Source of the DNA: an uncultured Thiohalocapsa sp.
GTDB taxonomy: Bacteria > Pseudomonadota > Gammaproteobacteria > Chromatiales > Chromatiaceae
Reading direction: 5' to 3'
Length of the DNA stretch: 64,000 nucleotides
Assembly: GCF_913062725.1 (NCBI RefSeq)
Contig: NZ_CAJXWY010000017.1
Coordinates: forward strand, 1 to 64,000
The notes below the pieces were generated by a model that saw nothing but the letters and a program-made list of their open reading frames with translations, was not told where the DNA came from and made no database searches. Within the stretch, counting starts at the first letter, position 1. Every line of letters begins with the position of its first letter. The translations under genes and the position numbers were made by a program. Below are positions 1-6,560 of this stretch, one piece after another.

Positions 1-127
1 GCACCTGACGCGAGCCTGGTGAGCACGGAACTGTAGAATTAAAAAGTGCGTGAAAAGGGCGAGATTAAACATCCTAGGCGCGAGCATTCATACATCAGCC
101 TGAAAAACGGCTAGGAGCAATTAGGAA

Positions 128-1840
128 ATGCGCATTGATCCCCAAAATCTGACCTTGAGTGAATTACTCAATCATCGGCTCTTCCGAATTCCCGGCTATC
201 AACGAGCCTATAGTTGGAAAGAAAAGCAACGGGCTGAGTTGTATAGCGATCTGATCACTCTTTACCGGAAGAATCACGACTTCCACTTTATGGCGACGAT
301 CGTGGGAGTCAATCGGGGGCGTCAGACGCTTGGTACCGACGAGTATCAGGTGGTGGACATCGTCGATGGTCAACAGCGTCTGACCACACTGATTCTTGTA
401 TTGAAGGCAATTGCGCTGGCATTGAATGAGGATGACTCAGAGCGCACTAAGCTGGAGAGTCAGTTGGTGATGGGTGATGACCATACCTTGGTCCTGCTCC
501 AGACCAATCATGATTACTCTGGTTATTTCACCAATTATCTGCGACACGGCGTCAAACAGGATGCGACAGACTTTTTCAGTGCAGTGGATGCAAACATCGT
601 CGCCGGCATCAATAGTGCAGAAGGCTTTATCACGCGCTGGCAGAAGGAAACCGGCACCTCCGTGATGCAATTATTGGCGTTGATCAAGAACCGGTTGCGC
701 TTCATTTACCATGCGCTGGACGACGAGGGCATGGTCTACACGGTATTCGAGGTGCTCAACACGCGTGGGTTAGATGTTGCCTGGCTGGATCGCTGTAAGG
801 CAGTGTTGATGGGCATTGCCTATGAAGAAGCACCAAACCGCGAAGACATGCTCCAGGAATTGCAAGATGTTTGGCGCAGAATTTATGAAAAGGCTGGACT
901 TCGCCAAGGCTTGAGTTCTGAGGCGCTGCGTTTTGCGGCGACACTTTGGTCGCCAGATGCCACCAGTCGAGTGTTGTCCGATGAAGACGCTCTGGAGGTC
1001 TTTCGCGCTGCCGCAACGGGCAATCCGAATCGAACTGTTAAGATCTCGACGTTCATCGAGCAGGTCGCAGGCGCCGTGGACGATCTACTAGCTGACACCC
1101 AAAAGGCGGCGGTCACGAAAATCGCACATGCCCGACTGCTGGCGGTGGCCATTGATCTCCGTTTCAGTGGTGTTCAGCGCGAACGGCTGCTGACGCAGTG
1201 GGAGCATGTCTCTTTTCGGATATTCGGACTGTCGGGGCGCGACTCTCGTACTCGCGTCGGCGATTATGTTCGCCTTGCCCGGGCGGTTTTTAGTAGTGCT
1301 AATGATGAGACAAAATATCGGCGCTATATGGAACGTATCCGGGACTTGGCAGGGGAGGAATTTTCAGCTCAGAAATCGGCGGAGTATTTGCGAGGCAAAA
1401 ATTGTTATGAAGGCTGGGAGGAGTCGCTTCGTTACTTCTTCTATGCTAGGGAGCGCTGGCTAGACGCCCAAAAAGGGAGTGTACTATCATCGCGCGCCTG
1501 GAATAAGATCTGGGAGCAAAGCGCCAGCCGGAGTATTGAGCATATCCTTCCGCAGAATCCGGACCCCGCGAGCGGTTGGGCGAAGATACTGAGAGGCGTC
1601 GGGCACGAGGCTACTTTTCTGTGTCACCGTCTTGGAAACCTGGTGCTCCTGCCCTCGCCACGTAATAGCGAGGCCAATAACAACGTTTACAGCAAGAAGA
1701 GAGAGATTTATCGCACCACCGGGCTTGCAATTACCGACGAAGTAGCTGCCTACAGTCGGTGGACACTGGAGGAAATCGAGCAGCGGGAAAATGATCTGAT
1801 CGACTGGGCGGCAGCCTATTGGGACGATGTTCTGCCATGA
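128..1840 (+). CDS. DUF262/DUF1524 GmrSD-like nuclease, probable anti-phage protein
   Basis: The N-terminal DUF262 (ParB/sulfiredoxin-like) domain shows IPGYQRAYSW at residues 21-30 and DIVDGQQRLTT around 77-87; the DGQQR motif is the nucleotide-binding signature of the family. The C-terminal DUF1524 His-Me-finger nuclease shows SIEHILPQNP from residue 469 (H472) and LGNLVLLP around 504. At 570 aa with both domains it looks complete. Known relatives are GmrSD (cuts glucosylated DNA), SspE (partner of phosphorothioate modification) and BrxU; no modification genes are visible, so which applies is unknown. AGGAG at 113-117 sits 10 nt before the ATG. Codon use is less GC-rich than in the rest of the window, which suggests transfer. 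The family call is firm; the defence role is inferred. Confidence 0.88.
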   Translation: MRIDPQNLTLSELLNHRLFRIPGYQRAYSWKEKQRAELYSDLITLYRKNHDFHFMATIVGVNRGRQTLGTDEYQVVDIVDGQQRLTTLILVLKAIALALNEDDSERTKLESQLVMGDDHTLVLLQTNHDYSGYFTNYLRHGVKQDATDFFSAVDANIVAGINSAEGFITRWQKETGTSVMQLLALIKNRLRFIYHALDDEGMVYTVFEVLNTRGLDVAWLDRCKAVLMGIAYEEAPNREDMLQELQDVWRRIYEKAGLRQGLSSEALRFAATLWSPDATSRVLSDEDALEVFRAAATGNPNRTVKISTFIEQVAGAVDDLLADTQKAAVTKIAHARLLAVAIDLRFSGVQRERLLTQWEHVSFRIFGLSGRDSRTRVGDYVRLARAVFSSANDETKYRRYMERIRDLAGEEFSAQKSAEYLRGKNCYEGWEESLRYFFYARERWLDAQKGSVLSSRAWNKIWEQSASRSIEHILPQNPDPASGWAKILRGVGHEATFLCHRLGNLVLLPSPRNSEANNNVYSKKREIYRTTGLAITDEVAAYSRWTLEEIEQRENDLIDWAAAYWDDVLP

Positions 1841-2221
1841 CCCAAGGAAGAGGGGCACACGACTCTCAATCCGGTCCAGCTAGTGCAGTACTGCTAAAGT
1901 CCTGAGACCAGTTCTGGGGTTATGAGGTAAGATACCGGCCACTATTATTGTCGCTGTTCAGAGGTCCATGCACATGCCCCTCCTCGCTGCCACCCCCGTG
2001 CACCTTTAGGACAAAGAGCGTCGCGCGTTGGAGGCGTTGGTGCGGCGGCGCAGCGCGCCGCAAGTGCTGGTGACGCGCGCGCATCGTTCTGTTGGCGGCG
2101 GCGGGCGTTGGTGTGCGTGCCACCGCGGCCAGGTTGGCGCTCGGGCGCGCCACGGGGGTGACTTCGCTGCGCCAGCCCTTGGCGGCGCAATAGGTCTCCA
2201 ACATCTCGTGCTGATGATTGC
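1841..2221. other. Intergenic region between the DUF262 gene and the two-component operon
   Basis: This 381-bp stretch separates the AT-richer defence-type gene from the GC-rich housekeeping region. I see no intact gene. Its only recognisable content is a short minus-strand peptide resembling the start of a serine recombinase, listed separately. It may be the scar of an insertion. Confidence 0.5.
2113..2219 (-). pseudogene. Possible remnant of an IS607-type serine recombinase
   Basis: On the minus strand the frame reads HQHEMLETYCAAKGWRSEV. This resembles the N-terminal region of IS607-family small serine recombinases, where a phrase like LETYCAAKGWRYEVI follows the Q-rich helix. The similarity stops abruptly and the downstream residues are low-complexity Ala/Arg/Pro with no catalytic motifs, so at most a fragment survives. 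Because the matched stretch is short, chance similarity is possible. Confidence 0.3.
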
Positions 2222-3541
2222 TCAAGGCCCGCCGGCCGCGGCTGTCAGCTGCACCCAGGCTGCCAGCCCGCCCCCGGGCCGATTCTCCAGCCAGACCCGC
2301 CAGCCGTTCGCCTGCGCGAGCTGTCTGACGATCGCCAGGCCCAGGCCGGTGCCGCCGGTGACCGGACTGCGGGAGTGTTCGACCCGGTGAAAAGGCCCGA
2401 ACACGGCATCGAGCTCGGCCTCCGGAATCCCCGGCCCCAGGTCCAGCACGCCGAGGCGACAACCGCCGTCCGCGCACTCCGCGAGCAGCTCCACGGGATG
2501 CTCGCCGGCATAGCGCCGCGCATTGTCGAGCAGGTTGGCCAGCACGCGGCGCACCGGCTCCAGCGGCAGCTGCAGCGTCACCGGCGGGCAGCGCAGCCGT
2601 ACATCGGCACCAGCGGCCCGCGCGGCCTCGGCAATCTCCTGCAGCAGGACTGGCAGCTCGACCGGCTCCGGCGCCCCATGGCTGAGCCCGCGTGCGAGGG
2701 TCAGGACATCCGCCACCAGACGGTCCATCTCTTCGATGTCCTTGTCCAGACGCTCGATCCAGGCCGGATCGGGCCGGCGGTGCAGCATCTCCAGCGCCAG
2801 CCGCATCCGCGCCAGCGGTGTGCGCAGATCATGGGATAACCCGGCGAGCAAGGTGGTGCGCGCCTCCAGCAGATCGGCGATCTGGCGGCTCAGCAGATTG
2901 AACCGGTGCGCGAGCCCCGCCAGTTCCCGCGGCCCCTCCTCGGGCAGCAGGGTCGGCGTCTCGCCGCGACCCAGGATGGCGGCCGCGGCGTCGAAGCGAC
3001 GGATCGGCGCCAGGATCTGTCCACCGAGCCACCAGGCGGCCACGGCCGCCAGCACCAGGCCGCCGGTCAGCGTCAGCGCCAGCGTGGCCAGCGGATGCGG
3101 ACCCACCCGGTGATGCGAAAAGCCGAGCCACAGGGTCTGGCCGCCACTGGGCAGGGGTGCCCAGAGCCAACGCTCGCCGGAGCGCTCCGCTCCCAGCAAG
3201 GCCACGCTGTCGCCCACGCGGTCGCTCAGCCGCGCCTCCAGTGCGCGTAGATAGAGCCCGCGGCGGTGCGGCGGACCCGCCTCCGCGGGGGCGGTTGCGG
3301 TCAGGATCAGCCCGTGGGCCTGCTGCAGTTCCTGCTCGAAGGCCGGCCGGGTGCCCGGCGGCAGTTCGCTCCAGGTCTGCGCCGACAGCACCATGAGTCC
3401 GGTCAGATCGGCCGAGGCCCGCTGCGCCATTGGCAACATCAGCAGGAACACCACCGCCAGCGCCGCCAGCAGCTCGAACAGGACGAAGATCAGCGCCAGA
3501 CGCAGGGCATTGAGCTGACGCAGGCTGAGGGCGCGGGCCAT
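2222..3541 (-). CDS. Sensor histidine kinase, EnvZ-like
   Basis: This is a 439-aa inner-membrane sensor kinase. Membrane segments lie at about residues 14-38 and 152-175 and enclose a periplasmic loop of about 110 residues. A HAMP linker follows (about 176-228), then the dimerisation/phosphoacceptor helix with GLSHDLRTPLARM (H237), and a HATPase domain with NLLDNARRY, DLGPGIP and GGTGLGLAIV. It starts 9 nt after the stop of the response regulator gene, so the two form an operon and a cognate pair. The periplasmic sensor region gives no ligand clue. Kinase assignment is firm; the signal is unknown. Confidence 0.93.
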   Translation of the reverse strand: MARALSLRQLNALRLALIFVLFELLAALAVVFLLMLPMAQRASADLTGLMVLSAQTWSELPPGTRPAFEQELQQAHGLILTATAPAEAGPPHRRGLYLRALEARLSDRVGDSVALLGAERSGERWLWAPLPSGGQTLWLGFSHHRVGPHPLATLALTLTGGLVLAAVAAWWLGGQILAPIRRFDAAAAILGRGETPTLLPEEGPRELAGLAHRFNLLSRQIADLLEARTTLLAGLSHDLRTPLARMRLALEMLHRRPDPAWIERLDKDIEEMDRLVADVLTLARGLSHGAPEPVELPVLLQEIAEAARAAGADVRLRCPPVTLQLPLEPVRRVLANLLDNARRYAGEHPVELLAECADGGCRLGVLDLGPGIPEAELDAVFGPFHRVEHSRSPVTGGTGLGLAIVRQLAQANGWRVWLENRPGGGLAAWVQLTAAAGGP

Positions 3542-3550
3542 GGCCGGGGA

Positions 3551-4258
3551 TCAGGCCTCGGCGCCTCGGGGATTGAACAGGTAGCCGGACCCGCGCACCG
3601 TGCGGATGTAGACCGGCTGTGCCGGGTTCGGCTCGATCTTGCGCCGCAGCCGCGCGACCCGTAGGTCCACGGTACGATCGAAGGGGTCGCGATCATAGCC
3701 CTTGAGCAGATCCAGCAGCACATCGCGGCTCAGCACCCGCCCGGGGCGATCCACCAGCACCTCGATGAGGTCGTATTCGGCACCGGTCAGACCCACGTCA
3801 GCATCGTCCCGGAGCAGCCGGCGCGCGTCCCGGTCAAGCCGGTAGGGTCCGAAGCGATCACGTCGGGACGCTGCCGCCGGCGCCGCCCCGGCGCGCCGGA
3901 GCAGGGCCCGCAGCCGGGCGAGGAGCTCCCGCGGGCTGAAGGGCTTGGCCAGATAGTCATCCGCCCCGAGTTCCAGACCCACCACACGGTCGACCTCCTC
4001 CCCTCGCGCCGAGAGCATCAGGATCGGCACCTGGGACTGCGCACGCAGTTCCCGAGTCAGGATCAGGCCATCGGCCCCCGGCAACATCAGATCCAGGATG
4101 ATCGCATCCGGAACCGCCCGCTGCATGGCCTCGCGCATGCCCTCGCCGTCCACCGCCAGGTCGACGACGAAGCCGGTGTCGGTCAGATAGGCCTGCAGCA
4201 GATCCCGCAACGCGGGGTCGTCGTCGACGACGAGAATGCGGGCAGACGCAGGTTTCAT
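3551..4258 (-). CDS. OmpR/PhoB-family response regulator
   Basis: A 235-aa transcription factor. The receiver domain begins ILVVDDDPALRDLL (acidic pocket D12-D14), with phosphoacceptor D56 in ILDLMLPG and the conserved lysine in DDYLAKPFSPREL. The C-terminal winged-helix domain contains LTGAEYDLIEVLVDRPGRVLSR-type and RTVDLRVARLRRKIE elements. I chose the ATG at 4258 because the receiver fold starts there; an upstream in-frame extension to 4348 has no family counterpart. It is the first gene of the regulator-kinase operon and is divergent from the glycine-rich protein genes, which are therefore plausible targets. Confidence 0.93.
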   Translation of the reverse strand: MKPASARILVVDDDPALRDLLQAYLTDTGFVVDLAVDGEGMREAMQRAVPDAIILDLMLPGADGLILTRELRAQSQVPILMLSARGEEVDRVVGLELGADDYLAKPFSPRELLARLRALLRRAGAAPAAASRRDRFGPYRLDRDARRLLRDDADVGLTGAEYDLIEVLVDRPGRVLSRDVLLDLLKGYDRDPFDRTVDLRVARLRRKIEPNPAQPVYIRTVRGSGYLFNPRGAEA

Positions 4259-4310
4259 GACAAGAGCATACCCCGGATCATCCCTGTGCAGACCCTCTGC
4301 GAGACGGTCT

Positions 4311-4330
4311 GATACGGAAGGATACAAAAG
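4311..4330. promoter_or_regulatory. Candidate response-regulator operator (GATAC direct repeat)
   Basis: The divergent region holds GATACGGAAG immediately followed by GATACAAAAG. This is a direct repeat of GATAC with 10-bp spacing. OmpR/PhoB-family regulators bind head-to-tail half-sites on one helix face, spaced 10-11 bp. The repeat lies about 50 bp upstream of the regulator ATG and 75 bp upstream of the first glycine-rich gene. Assignment to this regulator is inference. Confidence 0.4.
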
Positions 4331-4403
4331 GCGCCTGCCGCGACACACCAGGGCTACAGCCGCGGCGCAGACTCACCCCGTCAGCACAGAAGACACCCCG
4401 ATA

Positions 4404-4823
4404 ATGAAGCACGCCACCCGGTTCGGACTGTTGATTGCCTTGCTTGGCCCGCTCGGGAGCGCGGCCGCGCAGGTGCCCGAGCCCAACCCCGGAGCCCTGG
4501 ATCTCAGGCTGCTGCGGGAAGATCTCCCCACCGGGGGCCTCGGTAGGCGTGGCGGCGGGATCTGGAAACCCGCGCCCTCGGCGCCGGTGGGGTCTCTGCC
4601 GGACCTCGGCACCGGCGCGGCCCGCCAAGGGAGCGGCAACGCAGGACAGGGACGCCGTGGCGGATTCCGCTCTGACCTGCCCTATGGATCGGGCTACGAG
4701 GCCAGGCAAGGCCAATCTGGCTCCCAATCCGGGAGCCAGGACATGGGGTCCGGTTCGGGATATGGCTCTGGGAATCGCTCGGGATTCGGCGGTCGCGGTA
4801 GGGGCGGTGGTCGGGGGCGTTGA
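4404..4823 (+). CDS. Exported glycine/arginine-rich protein of unknown function
   Basis: A 139-aa protein starting MKHATRFGLLIALLGPLG with a typical Sec signal peptide that ends near AAAQ (about residue 23). The mature protein is low-complexity: a Leu/Pro/Gly region followed by Ser/Gly repeats (GSQSGSQDMGSGSGYGSG) and a very basic RG-rich tail, GGRGRGGGRGR. No catalytic motif is visible. The chosen ATG begins the signal peptide; longer in-frame starts reach back into the opposite regulator gene. It is first in a three-gene run with another Gly-rich protein and a DUF2202 protein. The coding call rests on signal peptide and context; function is not recognised. Confidence 0.65.
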   Translation: MKHATRFGLLIALLGPLGSAAAQVPEPNPGALDLRLLREDLPTGGLGRRGGGIWKPAPSAPVGSLPDLGTGAARQGSGNAGQGRRGGFRSDLPYGSGYEARQGQSGSQSGSQDMGSGSGYGSGNRSGFGGRGRGGGRGR

Positions 4824-4862
4824 AGGCTGACGATTCATCCATTGAAATCGGAGATGCAAGCA

Positions 4863-5186
4863 ATGAAGAAGTCGGCAATGGTCACACCTCTGGCGCTGGT
4901 TGGGGTGCTCGCCCTGACCCTGTCCCTGGACGCCCAGGCCCGCGGTGGCGGCATGGGCGGCGGTGGAGGCGGCGGCTATGGGCAGGGCGGCGGTGGTTAT
5001 GCCCAAGGAAGCGGCCAGGGTGCTGGTCAGGGCACCATGACCCAGCGCCGGAGCCAGTCGCGCACCCAGTCCGGCAGCGGCGGCAACCAGCAGGACGGGC
5101 AGATGCTGCAGCAGCGTACCCAGACCCGGAGCTTCTCCGAGGACATGGCGCAGCGCCGCAACATGCGGCAGACCTATCAGCAATGA
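4863..5186 (+). CDS. Exported glycine/glutamine-rich protein of unknown function
   Basis: A 107-aa product with a signal peptide (MKKSAMVTPLALVGVLALTL, cleavage after DAQA). The mature part opens with a glycine run (GGGMGGGGGGGYGQGGGG) and ends in a Gln/Arg/Ser/Thr-rich tail with repeated SQSRTQSG and QQRTQTRSF. The ATG at 4863 is preferred over 4842 because CGGAG at 4849-4853 lies 9 nt upstream. It shares the exported Gly-rich design of the preceding gene without clear sequence homology. It may form an extracellular or envelope-associated disordered polymer. Function not recognised. Confidence 0.68.
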   Translation: MKKSAMVTPLALVGVLALTLSLDAQARGGGMGGGGGGGYGQGGGGYAQGSGQGAGQGTMTQRRSQSRTQSGSGGNQQDGQMLQQRTQTRSFSEDMAQRRNMRQTYQQ

Positions 5187-5239
5187 CCCGGCGGTTGCCA
5201 TCGTCCTGGTCCGTCCCATCCACTCACAGAGGTCTCGTC

Positions 5240-5842
5240 ATGACTATCCGTTCACTGGTTCTTCCGGCTGCCATCGCCCTCTGCCTCGGTTCCCTGCCTG
5301 CCATGGCCAAGGGTCCCGGCGGCGGTCCCCCCGCTCCGACACCCGTGCTCAGCGCCGAGGAGGCCGGCACCCTACTGTGGATGCGCGAGGAGGAAAAGCT
5401 GGCCCATGATGTCTATGTCGCGCTGGATGCCCAGTGGGACCTGGCCGTGCTGGAACGCATTGCGGCATCCGAACAGCGCCATTTCGACGCCCTTGGCGAC
5501 AAGCTCGACCGTTACGGCCTGACGGATCCGACCCTGCCCGGCGAGGGTACCTTCAGCGTCGCCGACCTGCAGGCGCTGTACGACGACCTGGTGGCTGCCG
5601 GCCTGGGCTCCTCGGCGGAGGCCCTGACGGTGGGCGCCACCATCGAGGACCTGGACATCCTCGACCTGCTGCATGCCATCGAGCAGACCGACCAGCCAGA
5701 CCTGGAACGGACCTACGACAACCTGCTGGAGGGCTCGAAGAACCACCTGCGGGCCTTCGTCCGGGAGCTGCGCGCACTCGGACTGGACTATGAGCCGCAG
5801 TACATCGATCCGCTGCTGTTCGACGCCATCGTCGGCGTCTGA
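5240..5842 (+). CDS. DUF2202 ferritin-like domain protein, exported
   Basis: A 200-aa protein with a signal peptide (MTIRSLVLPAAIALCLGSLP, cleavage near AMA). The DUF2202 four-helix domain carries the expected Glu/His pattern: EEAGTLLWMREEEKLAHDVY, then IAASEQRHFDAL, then a later pair of helices with LLHAIEQTDQPDLERTYDNL and SKNHLRAFVREL. These resemble carboxylate/histidine ligands of a ferritin-like di-metal site. The ATG at 5240 begins the signal peptide. It lies 53 bp after the second Gly-rich gene. A metal or redox role in the envelope is inferred from the fold; the biochemical function of the family is unknown to me. Confidence 0.85.
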   Translation: MTIRSLVLPAAIALCLGSLPAMAKGPGGGPPAPTPVLSAEEAGTLLWMREEEKLAHDVYVALDAQWDLAVLERIAASEQRHFDALGDKLDRYGLTDPTLPGEGTFSVADLQALYDDLVAAGLGSSAEALTVGATIEDLDILDLLHAIEQTDQPDLERTYDNLLEGSKNHLRAFVRELRALGLDYEPQYIDPLLFDAIVGV

Positions 5843-5849
5843 CGCCCAG

Positions 5850-5886
5850 GGCGGCCTGAAGCCCCCCGGGTGGTGCTCAGGCCGCC
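5850..5886 (+). terminator. Stem-loop after the DUF2202 gene
   Basis: GGCGGCCTGA at 5850-5859 is perfectly complementary to TCAGGCCGCC at 5877-5886, giving a 10-bp stem and 17-nt loop that begin 7 nt after the stop codon. No T-run follows, so it could be an mRNA 3'-end stabiliser or a weak terminator rather than a classical intrinsic terminator. Confidence 0.5.
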
Positions 5887-5982
5887 GCGCCCAGGTCATC
5901 AAGGCACGGCATCCGGCCGCTGTCCGCTTCTCCGGATCCGCTGTTGGTGCAGGGATGGCCTGACCGAGACCGTTCGAATGGT

Positions 5983-6222
5983 CTAACCGGGTGTGGCGAT
6001 TTCGACAAATCGATAGTCCAGATCGGACTGCTCCATGATCTGCTTCCACACCATCACGCTCAGGCCGTCCCATTTACCCTCGGCGTCCTTGAAGGCAAAT
6101 GGCGCAACCGGCAGGATGCCGACCTGATGAATCCTCCCGTCAGCCCCTGAGTCCGGTGTCCCGTCGATTGCACCCGCCTCAAGGCTGACGAGCAACAGCA
6201 TGACCCACAGGAATCGCAACAT
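5983..6222 (-). pseudogene. Truncated family-3 solute-binding protein
   Basis: The frame encodes 79 aa starting MLRFLWVMLLLVSLEAGAID, a clean signal peptide, followed by HQVGILPVAPFAFKDAEG and WDGLSVMVWKQIMEQ and ending LDYRFVEIATPG. This matches the first lobe start of SBP_bac_3-type receptors (RVGV..PPF...G.W.G....LW..IA..L...Y.FVE). Family members run to about 250 aa or more; here a TAG at 5983-5985 ends the frame after the third strand and no continuation is visible in other frames. A near-perfect palindrome, AGACCGTTCGAATGGTCT at 5967-5984, overlaps the stop and may mark the breakpoint. Not expected to bind ligand. Confidence 0.6.
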
Positions 6223-6560
6223 GTTCCAAGGTTCCACGATGACGGTTGTCCTTTGACGGTGTTGATCTGGAAAGGGAGACATGATGCCAAAGATTCCCAA
6301 GAGAGACGCGACAAGGCGAACAGGGCAGAGGCGCTGCGCGAGGCTTGGAACGCGAAGCGGGTGAAGATGGCTGAATTGTGGCACTGTGCGATAAACCGGA
6401 CCCGTCCCCCTTTTTTGTGCCAGGACAGGCCGTGAGGTGCTCCGGCCCTGCGGCGAGCGCGGGAGATAATCGTGTGCGATAAACCGGACCCGTCCACTAT
6501 GTTTTGCGCGGATTTGGCAACGCAAAGCAACGTCTGTGAGAATGTATTCGAGCCTTTACC
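6223..6560. other. Intergenic stretch with a repeated sequence
   Basis: This 338-bp gap lies between the truncated binding-protein gene and the flavoprotein gene. It contains two copies of a 23-bp direct repeat (separate entry). Short frames in it show no protein character. Confidence 0.5.
6385..6495 (+). repeat. Pair of 23-bp direct repeats
   Basis: Identical 23-bp copies lie at 6385-6407 and 6473-6495; both contain GATAAACCGGACCCGTCC. Their starts are 88 bp apart. From memory, similar ATAAACCGGACCCGTCC phrases occur in gammaproteobacterial intergenic repeats near REP-associated tyrosine transposase (Y1_Tnp) genes, but no transposase is present here. The repeat may be a leftover of such an element; this origin is inference. 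Confidence 0.6.
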
